Origin: Iris pallida
Lineage: Eukaryota; Streptophyta; Magnoliopsida; Asparagales; Iridaceae
Assembly: GCA_029216955.1 (NCBI GenBank)
Contig: JANAVB010006998.1
Coordinates: 3,407,692 to 3,471,691, forward strand
Reading direction: 5' to 3'
DNA length: 64,000 nucleotides
Made by a program: the position numbers and the translations under genes. The first letter of the stretch is position 1. The number at the start of each line of letters is the position of its first letter. The notes beneath the pieces were generated by a model. It was not told where the DNA came from. It ran no database searches and was given only the letters and a program-made list of their open reading frames with translations. This document shows, piece by piece, positions 1-11,795 of the stretch.

Positions 1-88
1 GAGGCGACTCCTAGGCTATATGTCCAAAATGGCTATATGCCACTCAGAAAATCGTCCTCCGATTGACTGAGTGGGACGGGGCACTACA
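1..88 (-). mobile_element. Start of an LTR (minus strand), cut by the window edge
   Basis: Read on the minus strand from position 88 leftwards, this begins TGTAGTGCCCC, the same start as the LTR at 3420. It is preceded on that strand by the same polypurine-like tract, with the core TTTTGAGGACGAAAC. It is therefore the U3 start of a minus-strand copy of the family whose plus-strand copy ends at 4753. The rest lies outside the window. Confidence 0.6.
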
Positions 89-1013
89 TCATACACCACT
101 CAGAAAAGTTTCGTCCTCAAAACTAATTGAGTACTTACTCATTGACTTATCATCCGACATTCAATGACTCTCGCGTGCATACTTCGCCTAGGTATTTCCT
201 TAATTGGAGCCACGCTCGTGCTTACCGCTAGCTTAGTCGTATGGTATACTAACCAATCAACCAACATTCAGGTCCATTTTAAATCAAATATCACACTCCA
301 ACTTTTTATTTCTTCAAAATACTATTTCAAAATCCTCGATACTTTTCCATTCCTCAAGTCTTACTTGAATTCAACGTATCATTTGGTTGGATCGTGCACA
401 TATTCCAGGCGTCCCTAAAATACATGTATTTCAGCCAAGCCTCGTGATAAAGAATCTGTCATTACCACTCGAGTCAGATCGTGCACCTAGTCAGGCGTCC
501 CTGATATACGTGCATGTCAATCGAGCCTCGCGAGCGGTGCCTCCATAATTCCTATCTCTTTACGCTGGGTCGTCTGCCAACCACTAGGTTATCTTTTCAA
601 TCCAAGGTCGATCGTCAGTATTAGAATCATAGTTCCCAAACAACAATATCAACACTGACCCCATCCTAAGGTCAAACCAAGTTGATAGTACGGGATTTTC
701 TACCCAAGCTCGCATTACTCCGATTTTTAAACATCGAGCATCGATTCCCTACACACATTCCAACATTCATCACACAGGGTCTGAGTCATTCAGCAAAGCC
801 ATCCTACGATAACTCATGTTTCAACCAATTCCTTAACATATCAATATCACTCGTTTCATCAAGCCACTTCGTATAGTCTATCTCTTTGAACACGTTCGAC
901 ATAATCTGCCTATCAATCCTTCTAAGTCAAGAACCTACAACACAATTCATCACTAAACCATAATTCACATTTTATATTCCCTAAGTCATTCATCCCAATT
1001 CACGTATTCGATC
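27..1013 (+). repeat. Left arm of a ~1 kb inverted repeat
   Basis: The reverse complement of this stretch is found at 2489-3476 with only scattered mismatches and small indels. It includes the LTR start, the polypurine-like tract and about 0.9 kb of non-coding interior. The two short ORFs at 682-876 (+) and 2627-2821 (-) translate to near-identical peptides only because they sit at mirror positions of the repeat. I do not regard them as genes. The arms are separated by about 1.47 kb. Confidence 0.8.
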
Positions 1014-3419
1014 ATGAGGTCATCTAGCTTAACAATATGTTACGCCCCGCTGTCACGCGAGTCAGATTATCCTCGGTGGGCATGAATCACTATGCACGCT
1101 CCCATGGGATAATCATCCTCATCGGAACGTAACTCTTGTTTTGTGTCTAGACTAATTCATTCTCGATACGTAGATTGGATCTATTCAATCCTCTAGTTTA
1201 CTCAATCATCGATCGCAAGTCTAAACATCCTCAAATTTCCTTCGTATCAAACCAACTATTCGAGACAATCAAAGTTGTCGCGTCCTAATTTTTTGAGTTC
1301 GATCATTCCCACGACATGAATCACCATGTCAGCGCTCATGCAGAATGATCGCCCCAAATTCGACGCGATACATGTACGAGGCTAGAGTTGCGCTCGCATA
1401 AGACAAGAATATCAACGCTGTGGTTATCCGCGTAACCATCAAGACACTTCTGTTTTTATCCATATTTATTTTAATCAAAATCCTAAGTATAGCATCCATC
1501 AGAACAATGACACTTGTACGATCGTCATTCCTCGAATTAGAGTGCCCTCGAGTTATCGTATATCGATCTTTGATACACCTCAATACCATCGATGATATGC
1601 GTAACCTGACGATCTTCCTTTGCAACGAATTTTGAGTCGTGCGAATGATGCTATCGTCCGACTGGATAACCTCCTCAACATTCAAATTCAAGTTCGTTCA
1701 TTATCCCTCGAATCATTCATAATATCAATTTCCTCAAACCCAATTTTACGTATTGTTCATCCGTCTATCTTAAGTCATCGACCAACGTATTCCCTCAATT
1801 CACATCATTCCTTTGCTAACTCAAATCATCGGGCAACATTCAATCTAATCCTTAGAGTCATTTGCGTAACTTCAAAATACAACTTTTTTATGCATGCTAT
1901 CTTCCCATCATGCTAACTTTTTCTATATGATCCTATCGATTTCCTTTATCAAGTCATCCGTTCGCTACACCTTAACTTTTATTCGATTTGACTTATCTAC
2001 TCAATCATCTTTGTGTTTCATACTCGCGCAATCCTCAATCCCGTACATGTTTCGTGCGTGTCATTTCTAATTGTTCGAATCCACTTATCAAATTTCAAGA
2101 CAACAACTCAGTCAATCGTACTCAATCTAAGGCTTTGCATATGTACGATGCTTGTTGATAGACTTATCGATACCCCGTATCCTTAATCAATTGATCGACA
2201 TCCCTGAAGCTATCGCATACACCACTCAGGGATGAAGTCATTCGACAAATCCTCAAGACTATTATTCAAATCAAAATCGACTTCTCCAAATTTTTTATTC
2301 GAACCATTCCTCGGATTTCTAGCACGCTCATCTATATCGCATCGAAGACAACATCATCGCTCGAAAGCACACCTATCTATAGTCATCTTCCTTTTACTCT
2401 ATAGAGTTCAACTCTTTCTTGTTTGACACATTTTCAATACATGCCCTCGACTTTTCTAGGGTCGACGCAACTTTGGTGTATATGCCCAGATCGAATACGT
2501 GAATTGGGATGAATGACTTAGAGAATATGAAATGTGAATTATGGTTTAGTGATGAATTGTGTCATAGCGTGCTTGACTTAGAAGGATTGATAGGTAGATT
2601 ATGTCGAACGTGTTCAAAGAGATAGACTACGCGAAGTGGCTTGATAAAACGAGTGATATTGATATGTCAAGGAATTGGTCGAAACATGAGTTTTCGTAGG
2701 ATGGCTTTGTTGAATGACTCAGACCCTGTGCGATGAATGTTGGGATGTGTGTAGAAAATCGATGCTCGATGTTTAGAAATCGGAGTGATACGAGCTTGGG
2801 TAGAAAACCCCGTACTATCAACTTGGTTTGACCTTAGGATGGGGTCAGTATTGATATTGTTGTTTGGGAACTATGATTCTAATACTCACGATCGACCTTG
2901 GATTGAAAAGATAACCTAGTGGTTGGCAGACGACCCAGCGCAAAGAGATAGAAATTGTGGAGGCACCGCTCGCGAGGCTCGATTGACATGCACGTATATC
3001 AGGGATGCCTGACTACGTACACGATCTGACTCGAGTGGTAATGACAGATTCTTTATCACGAGGCTTGGCTGAAATACATGTATTTTGGGGACGCCTGGAA
3101 TATGTGCACGATCCAACCAAGTGATACGTTGAATTCAAGTAAGACTTGAAGAATGGCATAGAAAAGTGTCGAGGATTTTGAAATAGTATTTTGAAGAAAT
3201 GAAAAGTTGGAGTGCAATAGTTGATTTGAGATGGACCTGAATGTTGGTTGATTGTTTAGTATACCATACGACTAAGTTAGCGGTAAGAACGAGCGTGGCT
3301 CCAATTAAGGAAACACCTAGGCGAAGTGTGCGCGCGAGAGTCATTGAATGTCGGGTGATAAGTCAATGAGTAAGTACTCAGTTAGTTTTGAGGACAAAAC
3401 TTTTCTGAGTGGTGTATGA
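89..3419. mobile_element. Non-coding interior between two facing LTR-retrotransposon 3' ends
   Basis: The stretch is bounded on both sides by a polypurine-like tract followed by an LTR start, pointing outwards. The plus strand is strikingly pyrimidine-rich over about 89-2488 and purine-rich over 2489-3419, as expected if the left part is a minus-strand copy and the right part a plus-strand copy of the same interior. No gag or pol motif was recognised in any frame. The central part (1014-2488) has no partner in the right arm. A TGTTACGCCCC motif at 1038 looks like an LTR edge, but I could not find a matching far end or target duplication. Confidence 0.5.
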
Positions 3420-3476
3420 TGTAGTGCCCTGTCCCACTCAATCGATCGGAGGACGGTTTTCTGAGTGACATATAGC
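2489..3476 (-). repeat. Right arm of the ~1 kb inverted repeat
   Basis: This is the mirror partner of 27-1013. The homology stops abruptly at 2489 (GATCGAATACGTG), where the left arm breaks at 1013. A transcript crossing both arms could fold into a long hairpin. Confidence 0.8.
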
Positions 3477-4753
3477 CATTTTGTAGTGCTCCGTCCGACT
3501 CCGATAGTGCGGGGACTTGCTTCGGAGTTAGCCAAAATAGCCATTCAGAAAACATTCGATTTATTAGGTGAAGGCACGAGCGTGGCTCCAAATAAGGAAA
3601 CACCTAGGCTATATGTCCAAAATAGCTTGGGCCAGTAACCAGTTCATATAGATGGGTCGGCATGGGAGGCAAACCGTGTGTGTGCCTTTGGATTTAGTCT
3701 AGTTGTATGTGTGAGCAGTCAGAACACAATGTTTGGGCCTAAGATTTGGCTACAATGTAGACACCGTGCCTCGGCACAAATGTGGCATCGGGATTGTGAG
3801 TTGTCCACGCAAGTTCCACAAGTCGAGTTGGTCTCGGGTTAAGTCGAAAAGGGCCGTAGGGCAAGTTTGGTTATCTTATCTTGAGTTGTAGGGCACGACC
3901 TCGAAATATGAGGCACGATCGCGCTGTCATAACACGAGTATAAGTAATACTAAGTGGCGAGGCACTGCCTCAAAGAGGTAGCACGGTTACACAGGAATTG
4001 GATACTATCGTGTAGGTGCATCTCTGACTATGGGCCGAAAGGCAAGCACGACTTGATAGGTTAACGTTGATGGGTTGACGTTGTTGTTCCAAGCACGAAA
4101 TAGTTTCCAGACACAAGTTTGCCAAGACGTCTGTCCTAAAACTGATTCTAAGGCAAGACTAGAAAGGCAATACCAAGGGACCATGTTAATAAAGTAAATG
4201 AACGTGTTGGTTTTGTATGGGTGGGCAAGGAGCTCATTCTACCAGTACAGTTGAGTACTGACACCCACATAGTTTTGATGCGCAGGCACAGGTAGAAGCT
4301 CGTGGCGCGGAGCTCGCTTGGAAGCATTGACGCACTGAGTTCCTTGGCGATTTGAAGCGTGTGCCCGCATGGAGTCAAGACTTATACGGGATATAATGTA
4401 TGAACATCGCCTTCCAAAGCATCCACTGGTTCAAGACCTGTATCAAGAGATGGGAGAGAGCTGAGTGACTTGTAATGTAAGGAGAGTGAGCTTGAGTGAC
4501 TTGTATTCTTGGCCTTGCGCCCATTGTAATTCTTGTTTCAATATCAATAAAATGCATCTTTTGAATGACTTGTGTTTTGTTCTAAATTTTTGCTGCTATA
4601 TTCAATGTCTCTGCTTGGGACTTCTTTACGACGACCCCGTCGCAGCTGCTGTAATCGGCCGTTATGGATCCCGTCTTGCACAAGCGCAATCTAGGCTCAT
4701 ACGGCATTACGCCTTAGCGAGGACGATCGCTCCTACGGGAGAGGGGCGTGACA
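3420..4753 (+). mobile_element. Gypsy-type LTR (3' LTR or solo LTR), 1334 bp
   Basis: The LTR starts TGTAGTGCCC right after a polypurine-like tract (TTTTGAGGACAAAAC then TTCTGAGTGG) and ends GGGGCGTGACA, giving the TG...CA termini with partial terminal inversion seen in the other Gypsy LTRs here. At 4754 the sequence switches to the gag gene of another element in the opposite orientation, so this is a 3' LTR (or a solo LTR with some interior) inserted into that gag. The right target duplication would be TTGGG. Its left partner cannot be located because the left end lies in the inverted-repeat structure or outside the window. Confidence 0.7.
4546..4551 (+). terminator. Candidate polyadenylation signal AATAAA in the LTR
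   Basis: AATAAA lies in a T-rich stretch about 200 bp before the LTR end, which is where the R/U5 border of a plus-strand LTR is expected. It follows a TTGTAATT...TTGTTTC upstream element typical of plant poly(A) sites. It supports reading the LTR on the plus strand. Confidence 0.45.
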
Positions 4754-5464
4754 TTGGGCCACCTTCAGTATCTTATCATAGGTCTTTGCACCATTTGCGA
4801 CGACCAAAGTACGGATCTCCTCTCGCAAATTGTGCCGAAACTTCTTGGCATGTGCCATTGTGTCATCCACCTAGCGGGTGGAAAATCTACTGAGCCAATT
4901 GAACTCGGCTGCATACTCCTCGATAGTGCGATCTCCCTGCTTCAGATCTTGAAATTGCCGCCCCGTAGCTTCCAGGATGGCTTCCGGAAAGAACTTTCGC
5001 TTCAACTGCTTCTTGAATTTCTCCAATACAACCTAAAAACCTTAAATTCTCATTACCTAAGCAGGCCTCTGATCGAACTGTGATGAATCTAATGCTGCAA
5101 TGGACGCATTATGGGCATCCTCCATGGCCTCTCTCATAATTGTGGTCTGTTCGCAATTGGCTTCAACTTGGGCCCTCTGGGCCTCAAGAACTCCTTGTAG
5201 CAGGCCTAAGAGTTCGGTGAGGTCTACTGGCACCGGTGGAGCAGCGAGAGTATTTATAATGGCAGGAGGTGGTGTGGTCCTCGGAGGAATAGGTAATGCT
5301 GCATGCACTATGGAAGTATAAGCAGTGCGAGAAGCTCGTGCAACATGAGGACGATCAGTGAGATGCAACAAAGAGGGGTCGGAATGGGCCTGAGTAGGGG
5401 TGTGCTCAGAGGATGAAACCTCTTCAATGGCAGGCCCATAATGGGTTGTCTTTCCTTTCGCCAT
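4754..5464 (-). pseudogene. Gypsy gag fragment (element G2), interrupted
   Basis: Gag is the capsid-like protein that packages the element's RNA. On the minus strand an intact N-terminal part runs from the Met at 5464 (starting MAKGKTTHYG, proline-rich, with a Leu-rich LTELLGLLQGVLEAQ segment) to near 5060. After a short frame break the retrotransposon Gag domain follows: KRKFFPEAILEATGRQFQ, then the diagnostic motif TIEEYAAEFNWLSRF. An in-frame stop lies shortly after, where relatives are open. The frame then continues (TLVVANGAKTYDKILKVAQ) until it is cut at 4753 by the LTR of another element. Zinc knuckle and pol are missing on this side. The primer site and LTR to the right (5768-5794) give its orientation. 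It is a decayed remnant and not expressible. Confidence 0.8.
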
Positions 5465-5522
5465 CCTTTGGAAGGTTTAGGTAACAAACATAAGCAAGGT
5501 AACATACGAAACTATAAGTAAG

Positions 5523-5525
<3 letters not shown>

Positions 5526-5592
<67 letters not shown>

Positions 5593-5604
5593 TATATATA
5601 TATA
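5526..5604. repeat. (AT)n microsatellite
   Basis: About 79 bp of nearly perfect AT dinucleotides, with one AA interruption near 5589. It lies in the leader between the G2 gag start codon and its primer-binding site. The translated poly-Tyr/Ile ORF here is an artefact. Confidence 0.95.
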
Positions 5605-5767
5605 AGTAGATAAGTTCGGTCATACATTATGACGGGTTGAAATAGTCTAAGTATTCTAATTGTTTCTAGAGCCTGTTTTCCTAAAGTCATTATTAAATCT
5701 AAGATCAGAATGTAGGACTCAAATGTTTGTCTAGACTAAGTTGACTAGACCAAATTTTGCAGAACAT

Positions 5768-5785
5768 GACCTGTATTGGCCACCA
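5768..5785 (-). other. Primer-binding site of element G2 (tRNA-Ile type, degenerate)
   Basis: The plus strand reads GACCTGTATTGGCCACCA, ending 9 nt before the LTR edge at 5795. It differs at two positions from the 18-mer at the same place in E2 and I (and, inverted, in H), which equals the 3' end of plant cytosolic tRNA-Ile including CCA as I remember that tRNA. Both mismatches are C-to-T or G-to-T changes, in line with decay of an older copy. Confidence 0.6.
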
Positions 5786-5794
5786 CTGAAAACA

Positions 5795-7706
5795 TGTCAC
5801 TATCCGATCCCAAGATACTGTGTCCAGTCGGATCATGCCCAGCCTGTACCATAGTGAGATAGCGGCAGTAAGCTGTATCAATTAGTATCAACTCAAGCAT
5901 AATATTCTAAACTGCAAAAATTAAAACATTTTTATTTAAACATTTAAATTAAAACAAGATGTCTAGCTGGAACACCCACACAAGCAAAAAAAGTATTTGA
6001 ATTATTATAACATGTCCTTTATTACAACTTAAAAATAGAGAAAGAAACTAAACAACAAGTACATCTAGAACTCATGGGCTCCCTGTTCGGGTTCAAATAT
6101 CTCCTCAGAACCCTGGTTAGGTCCGTAGTAAGAACTAAAAGTAAGCTCCTCGTCATCGCAGTCACCTAAAAATGTTGGTCTCTAGTTAGGAAAAGAGCAA
6201 GAACATATATATATCCAATCCAACATTTTAATAAACAACTAAAGATGCAAGAAACAATTTTAGAACATAATTTATCATTTCTAAATAACAATAAAGAATC
6301 AGTAAAGCAATAATGATGCAATCTACAATTAGCAAGAGTGTTTTGAGTGCGTAGCATCCCGTGGCCAGCTGGAGATGGAGGAAATATGTGTTCTAATGAA
6401 CAAGTGGTCCGGCTTCAACCCGGGTGAGGTGGGACATCAGCTATCCACAATGAGGCAATAAGAGGCTTTGACCACAGGGGCTAACACTACTCCCCAGCCC
6501 CTAGTCAATGAATCATTCGAGCAATCAATTTGGATCCGAGAGGGATCCCATGGGTCAATGTGTCGATACAGAATATAATCCTAGTGATGCAACGTATTTA
6601 ATTATCAACTAAAATACAAGTTTGAATAATATGAAACTTGTGTTGGTTTTGTGGTGCTGTAGGCGACGACAGGCAAATACTCAAGCTAATGCCCAGAACT
6701 GAACCCTATATTAGTAAAACATGTCTTAGTTGCCAGTCTAAGGTTTACTATAATTCTAATTAATTAACTTAATAATAATACAATAATAATCTAGACTCTA
6801 AATTCACTAACAATTATAATAAGGTAATAAAGTATTTTAGAGAAACTCTAAGTGAGAATAAAAGAAAAAAATACATTTTTTATACTAAGATAATAAAACT
6901 TATTATTTCCTTAGATGGAATTTTCATGAATTCAATTAATAACAAGACAACGACAAATTAGTATTTATTTGTGACTTATAAAAATAATTTATCCAAAACG
7001 CTCTTTTAATGCTTTTAACAAAATACTCGTAATTAGCAACTAGTGAATAAACGAACTTTTAAATAAAACTATTTATCATAATAACGTGATAATTACTATA
7101 TTTTATGTAAAATAAATAATAAATAGGTTTTTTTTACTTATAAAAATAGAACTAATATTTTAATTAATTTCTTATATTCAAAATACCCCTTTTTGTAATG
7201 GAAATTCTTTTGAAACTAGTTAGCATTTTATTTACATAGAATAAACGTAACATATTTAGTAAAAACCTTTAAACCTAAAATGCCATGATTATTACGATAA
7301 TCTTTTATTTTAACAATCATTTTATTTATTTTAGAATATTTACTAAGGAAAATAATTAAATATTACTTTAAAATTATATTCTAATAAGATAGCAGTAATA
7401 TTGATTACTAAATAATCGTTTTATGTAGAACATTTTATTCTAATAAAAATTATATGTTTATTCCAACAATTTTTATGATGGCAAATAATTACTAGCTAGC
7501 AATTCTAATAATAATCTTACTGTTATTTACCAACTAATTAATTAATCACATTAACATATCAAATAATTAAATAATTGGGAAACTAATCATCCCAGAATTG
7601 ACAGAGCTTTATTCTGTCAATTCTGGTCGGATAGGATTAAGGTTTCTGCCTAATTCCTATTCTGAAAATAGAATGGATTTCTGGCAGAACTTACGAGAAG
7701 GTTGAT
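5795..7706 (-). mobile_element. 5' LTR of truncated Gypsy element G2, first part
   Basis: The LTR edge TGTCACTATCC lies 9 nt beyond the degenerate primer site. The 1.9 kb that follows is non-coding and becomes very AT-rich from about 6.7 to 7.6 kb. At 7706 it is interrupted by element E2, whose 5-bp target duplication TTGAT is at 7702-7706 and 20770-20774. The LTR therefore continues at 20775. No real ORF was seen in the stretch; the 63-aa minus-strand ORF at 6166-6357 has no recognisable motif. Confidence 0.55.
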
Positions 7707-9702
7707 TGTCACGCCCCAGAACCAGAATACTGGAGAGCGGGGGAATGACTCAGCCAGCTACGTATTACGGGTAGATGAATACCGTATAATACGATCAATG
7801 CTGTCTACAAGACGAGGGGGTGCATACTATATGAAAGTCTCCGTATGGTCACTTTACTTCTATTGTCTCAATCATTCAAACAAGAAACAGAAATAGAGAA
7901 CATGTGAGATAAAGCAGTAAGGCGTCCCAAACGCTTAGTCAAAATGTTTCTGATATCTGGCTTTACAAAAACATAGCCAGACGATGTAGCAAAGTACACA
8001 CAATTGTTTATCAGCTGCAGCCTGACTTTAGTTACAATTATGTAAAAGTAAGTACAGAACAATCCGACTAACATGTCGGTGCCAAACGGCAAAGTTTAAA
8101 GTAGATAGGAAAACGGACGGGGAGGTAAGAAACCCACTCGAGTCCTTCTGCGATCATCCCTCTAGTGTTGACCATCTTGGAGGTAGAAGTAAGCTGGATC
8201 CTCGAGGACTGGCTCTAAATCTGGCCATGCAAAACCAGAGAGGTTAGACCTCTAATAGCAAGTACCACAAAGGAGCACGATATGAGGAATGAAGCCAGTA
8301 ATAAAAGAATATGATAATAGATCTCTGCTATCTACTAGGACTCACACAACATCACGACACTTCGAACCAACCTCCCAACCAAACAAGGACAGAAGTTGGC
8401 CCGTCATATCCTGACATTTTGATCATCTCAGTTAAGTAACAGAGTAAGTACGGTATACAAACAAATCAATTTAAATGGCTAGGCAACTACTACGGCTTGC
8501 TATTGTGAGTCCCAAGTTATCCTAAAATTATGCAAATAGGGATTCCTCAGTTCTTACTATGTGCGAGCAAGGCTAGTCTATCCAGTCAATCAATTACGCC
8601 AATCATGAATTAGACGAGTCCCAGCGGGACGTCCGTCATCAATATACAATATACAATAATAATATAAGCAGATACCTCTCCCTGCCCGTGTGGCAGGTTT
8701 ATAGTATCTGTGGGAACCAGCCGGCCTGTCGGGCACTACTAGTCCCAAGAGGGCTGCCATGTAAGAACTCGGGGATCCATTCTCTCCATGCAATCATTAT
8801 TTTATTTAACTTAATCGTCTCTACGTTGAGTGAAATCCCATGCCATGGACCATGGTCATTCAAATGAGTACTTTTGTACGGGGTACGATATGCGCAACTC
8901 TATAATGATACCCGTGCAGCTAGGTTGTAGGTCTTACATAGCGTAATACAACAATCAAATCTAACCACGGAGTAATTATGCCTTGACCATAAAGTACACA
9001 TGCTGCTTTGTAGAAAAATAAATAAATTGAAGCCTGCACATGCCTATATGTCAATATTCGGGATTGGCTAATCGATTACAATAATTTATTACATGAACGT
9101 GTCTCATTCATTTAATTCAATAAGACGACTAGCCAGTCTCTTAGTTCCAACTAGGAACGCATGATCAATTTTAGTCAAGATAACCATTATTATCAATGGT
9201 GACAAGGCATGAAAGTCAATTAGTATTAAATGGGGTCGAGTCTATAACTCCTCAGGGTTAAGTTTCAGTCTTACTGGGTGTCCATAAACCAATCAAGACA
9301 CAGGGCACGTTCTACATAACCATATATATTAAAAATATTAACATGCCAAGATTATCGAGTTCATAAAAGGGCGTAAGGATATAATAGAAGAATTATCATG
9401 CCACCATTAAAGGAATAAATTATAGAACAAATAGAAACACCCAGGTCAGGAAGTCACGTCAACAAGTCTATGCTAAGGCCAACAAGTCACGCTAAGTCTA
9501 GTAGGTAGGAGTGAGCGTATAAACAGCGTGAGCGTAAAAAGTGGTTCACGTTGGCATGCACAGCATGATCGTGAAGGGTAATTCACGCACTCATAACGTG
9601 AGCGTGAAAAGTAACTCACGCACGCAAAGCGTGGGCGTATGAGCGTGAAAAGCGTGATAAGAAATTCACGCACGCACGCAAAGACGTGAGCGTAACTCAA
9701 AA

Positions 9703-9850
9703 TTCACGCTAACACGTAAAGACGTGAGCGTAACTAAAAATTCACGCTAACACGTAAAGACGTGAGCGTGACTAAAAATTCACGCTAACACGTAAAGACG
9801 TGAGCGTGACTAAAAATTCACGCTAACACGTAAAGACGTGAGCGTGACTA
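9703..9850 (-). repeat. 38-bp tandem repeats in the E2 3' LTR
   Basis: About four copies of a 38-bp unit with core TTCACGCTAACACGTAAAGA followed by CGTGAGCGTGACTAAAAA. It is preceded (9.5-9.7 kb) by looser CACGCTCACG-type motifs. The unit contains short self-complementary parts (CACGCT/AGCGTG, ACGT). The same array is in the other LTR at about 19978-20118. Confidence 0.85.
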
Positions 9851-10223
9851 AATCTCCCGAACTCCAATCTTATGGAGCCTTCGTTCCAAGCCAGAGATGA
9901 GGTTCCCATGGTTCAGAATGGTGTGGAATGAGAAGCTCTGCCACATGAACTATCTATTCCGAAAAGCACGCCAGTTGGTAGATCAAAACCCATGAACAAC
10001 CGAGAGTACAACACCTTAGATCTAGAAGAAACAAGCCAAAGAAATCAAAAATGCTAAGTAGTAAACTCTCTTAGAATCACAAGAGAAAGACAAATAAACC
10101 ATAAAAATGGGTGAAGGAGAAGCAAGATGTACTTGCCTTCTCCTGGTAGGTGGAGAGAGTGATGAGGAAGAAGAAGAAGTAATGGTGGAGGAAAGTTATG
10201 AAGAGAGAGAAGGAGATGGGGGC

Positions 10224-10230
10224 TTTAAAT
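10224..10230 (-). promoter_or_regulatory. Candidate TATA box of the E2 3' LTR
   Basis: Minus strand ATTTAAA in the context CCATTTAAAGCC, about 270 bp after the LTR start and followed by a CT-rich CTCCTTCTCTCTCTTCA start-site-like stretch. The same motif sits at 20491-20497 in the 5' LTR, the copy that would drive transcription. Confidence 0.45.
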
Positions 10231-10502
10231 GGAAGGGGTGTTGGTAGGTGGGGGTTTATTAGGTCGGGTTTATTCGGATCCATCCAAGGCCAACCCGAAA
10301 GCAAAGCAGAGAGGTTAAAAGCTGAAAATAAAATACAGAAATAAAATACAAGAATAAAATTGCAGGAAATAAAATACAGATAATTAATTAACATAAAATT
10401 AGAGAAATTTTAAATACAGGATGATACATGATAAATATTAAATAAATATATATATGAGTTGTACAAGTATAAAAATACGCATTCTGGGAACGGGGAGTGA
10501 CA

Positions 10503-10540
10503 TCTCTACCCACCTTAGAAAAATTCCGTCCTCGAAATTT
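10503..10540 (-). other. Polypurine-like tract of E2
   Basis: Read on the minus strand this is AAATTTCGAGGACGGAATTT then TTCTAAGGTGGGTAGAGA, ending exactly at the 3' LTR. The motif TTCGAGGACG(A)AATT...GGGTAG recurs directly before the 3' LTRs of G3, H and I, and marks the plus-strand priming site of this group. Confidence 0.75.
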
Positions 10541-10670
10541 CAAATCCAAGCAGGTAGAAATATCGGAGCTAAACTAATACAAGCAATTCTAGTGAGCAAG
10601 CAATCATTTTTACCATATCAAAAGCAAGTACTATATATGTAAATTTATCAATCCACGATATCAAGTAGCT

Positions 10671-11777
10671 CTACCCATAAGGTGATAAGCATGAAGAATC
10701 AGGACAATCAAGGTATATAGAAAGAGATATACCTTGTGAGTCAAACAGGTGTGGATACCGTGATCGGATATCATCCTCACGTTCCCACGTTGACTCTCCC
10801 AAGGAGTGATGACCCCAAGCAACACGGACAAGACTAATTGTTCGGTTCTTAAGTATCTTCTCTCTTCGGTCCAAAATGGACACAGGCTGTTCCTCGTAAG
10901 ACAGGTTGGTACCAACAACCAGCTCAGAATGATCGAGGATATGGCTTGGGTCCGATACATACCTACGTAATTGAGATACATGAAACACGTCATGCACCTC
11001 TCGTAACGAAGGTGGGAGGGATAAACGATAAGCAACATCGCCTATCCGATCAAGGATAATAAATGGGCCCACGTACCGCGGACTCAATTTCCCGCGAACG
11101 CCAAATCTAATGACCCCACGAGTAGGTGAGATCCGCAAGAATACGTGGTCCCCAACAGAGAACTCTAACGGTCTGCGATGCTGGTCCGCCCAATGACGAT
11201 GTCGGTCCTGCGTAACTCGAAGTCGCTCTCTAATTCCCTTAACCACTTCAACCGTCTGAATAATCATTTCTGGGCCTAACATCTTCCTCTCTCCGATATC
11301 ATCCCATGCAAGCGGCGACCTGCACTTCTTACCATATAGTGCTTCAAATGGCGCCATCTGGATACTGGTTTGATAACTATTATTGTATGAGAACTCGACT
11401 AAGTGCAGGTGACTCTCCCAAGACCCTCTAAAATCTAGAGTGCAAGCTCGTAACATATCTTCTAAAGTCTGAATCGTTCTTTCTGATTGCCCATCCGTCT
11501 GCGGATGGTAGGCCGTGCTAAATCTTAACTTGGTACCCAGACTATGATGTAAGCTCTTCCAGAAATGTGATGTAAAGCGGGTATCTCGATCCGACACAAT
11601 ACTGACAGGGACTCCATGCTGTCTGACTATCTGTTGTATATACAACTCTGCCAACTTTTCTGTAGATTGCCCTACTCTGAAAGGAAGAAAGTGTGCTACC
11701 TTTGTAAGTCGGTCCACTATTACCCAAATAGCGTCCTTACCACTTGGTGATCTCGGTAAACCGTTTACAAAGTCCAT
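10671..11777 (-). pseudogene. E2 integrase core with chromodomain
   Basis: Integrase joins the element's cDNA to chromosomal DNA. The fragment starts in the catalytic core ([13 protein letters not shown] holds the first Asp, SDRDTRFTS the second, [15 protein letters not shown] the Glu), followed by the GPY/F-type module ([19 protein letters not shown], then VFHVSQLR). A C-terminal chromodomain follows ([19 protein letters not shown], then [12 protein letters not shown]), which in chromoviruses binds modified histones and directs insertion. It is in frame with the upstream RT/RNase H part but separated from it by one stop codon at 11796, where relatives have Trp in the PEWKWEHI motif (TGG to TAG). 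A chromodomain of this type places E2 in the Tekay/Del group. Confidence 0.9.
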
Positions 11778-11795
11778 TGTAATATGCTCCCATTT

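Larger units (their letters stand above)
7707..10502 (-). repeat. 3' LTR of E2 (2796 bp)
   Basis: This LTR is nearly identical to 15694-20769 outside the insert there. It holds the promoter-like TATA region near its U3 start, tandem repeats at 9703-9850, and no real genes. All ORFs in it (for example the matched pairs near 8.6 kb/16.6 kb and 10.1 kb/20.3 kb) are duplicated simply because the LTR is. It provides the uninterrupted empty-site sequence for the solo LTR in its partner. Confidence 0.95.

Noticed and set aside
682..876. Short ORF with a near-identical partner at 2627-2821 on the other strand
   Set aside because: The similarity is explained by the inverted repeat; no motif, no support for a gene.
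1038..1062. TGTTACGCCCC as the left edge of another LTR insertion
   Set aside because: No matching right edge or target duplication was found before 2488.
5424..5690. ORF with a long Tyr/Ile repeat
   Set aside because: Translation of the (AT)n microsatellite.
8590..8793. ORF duplicated at 16573-16776
   Set aside because: Both copies lie in the paired LTRs of E2; no known domain, conserved only because the LTRs are.
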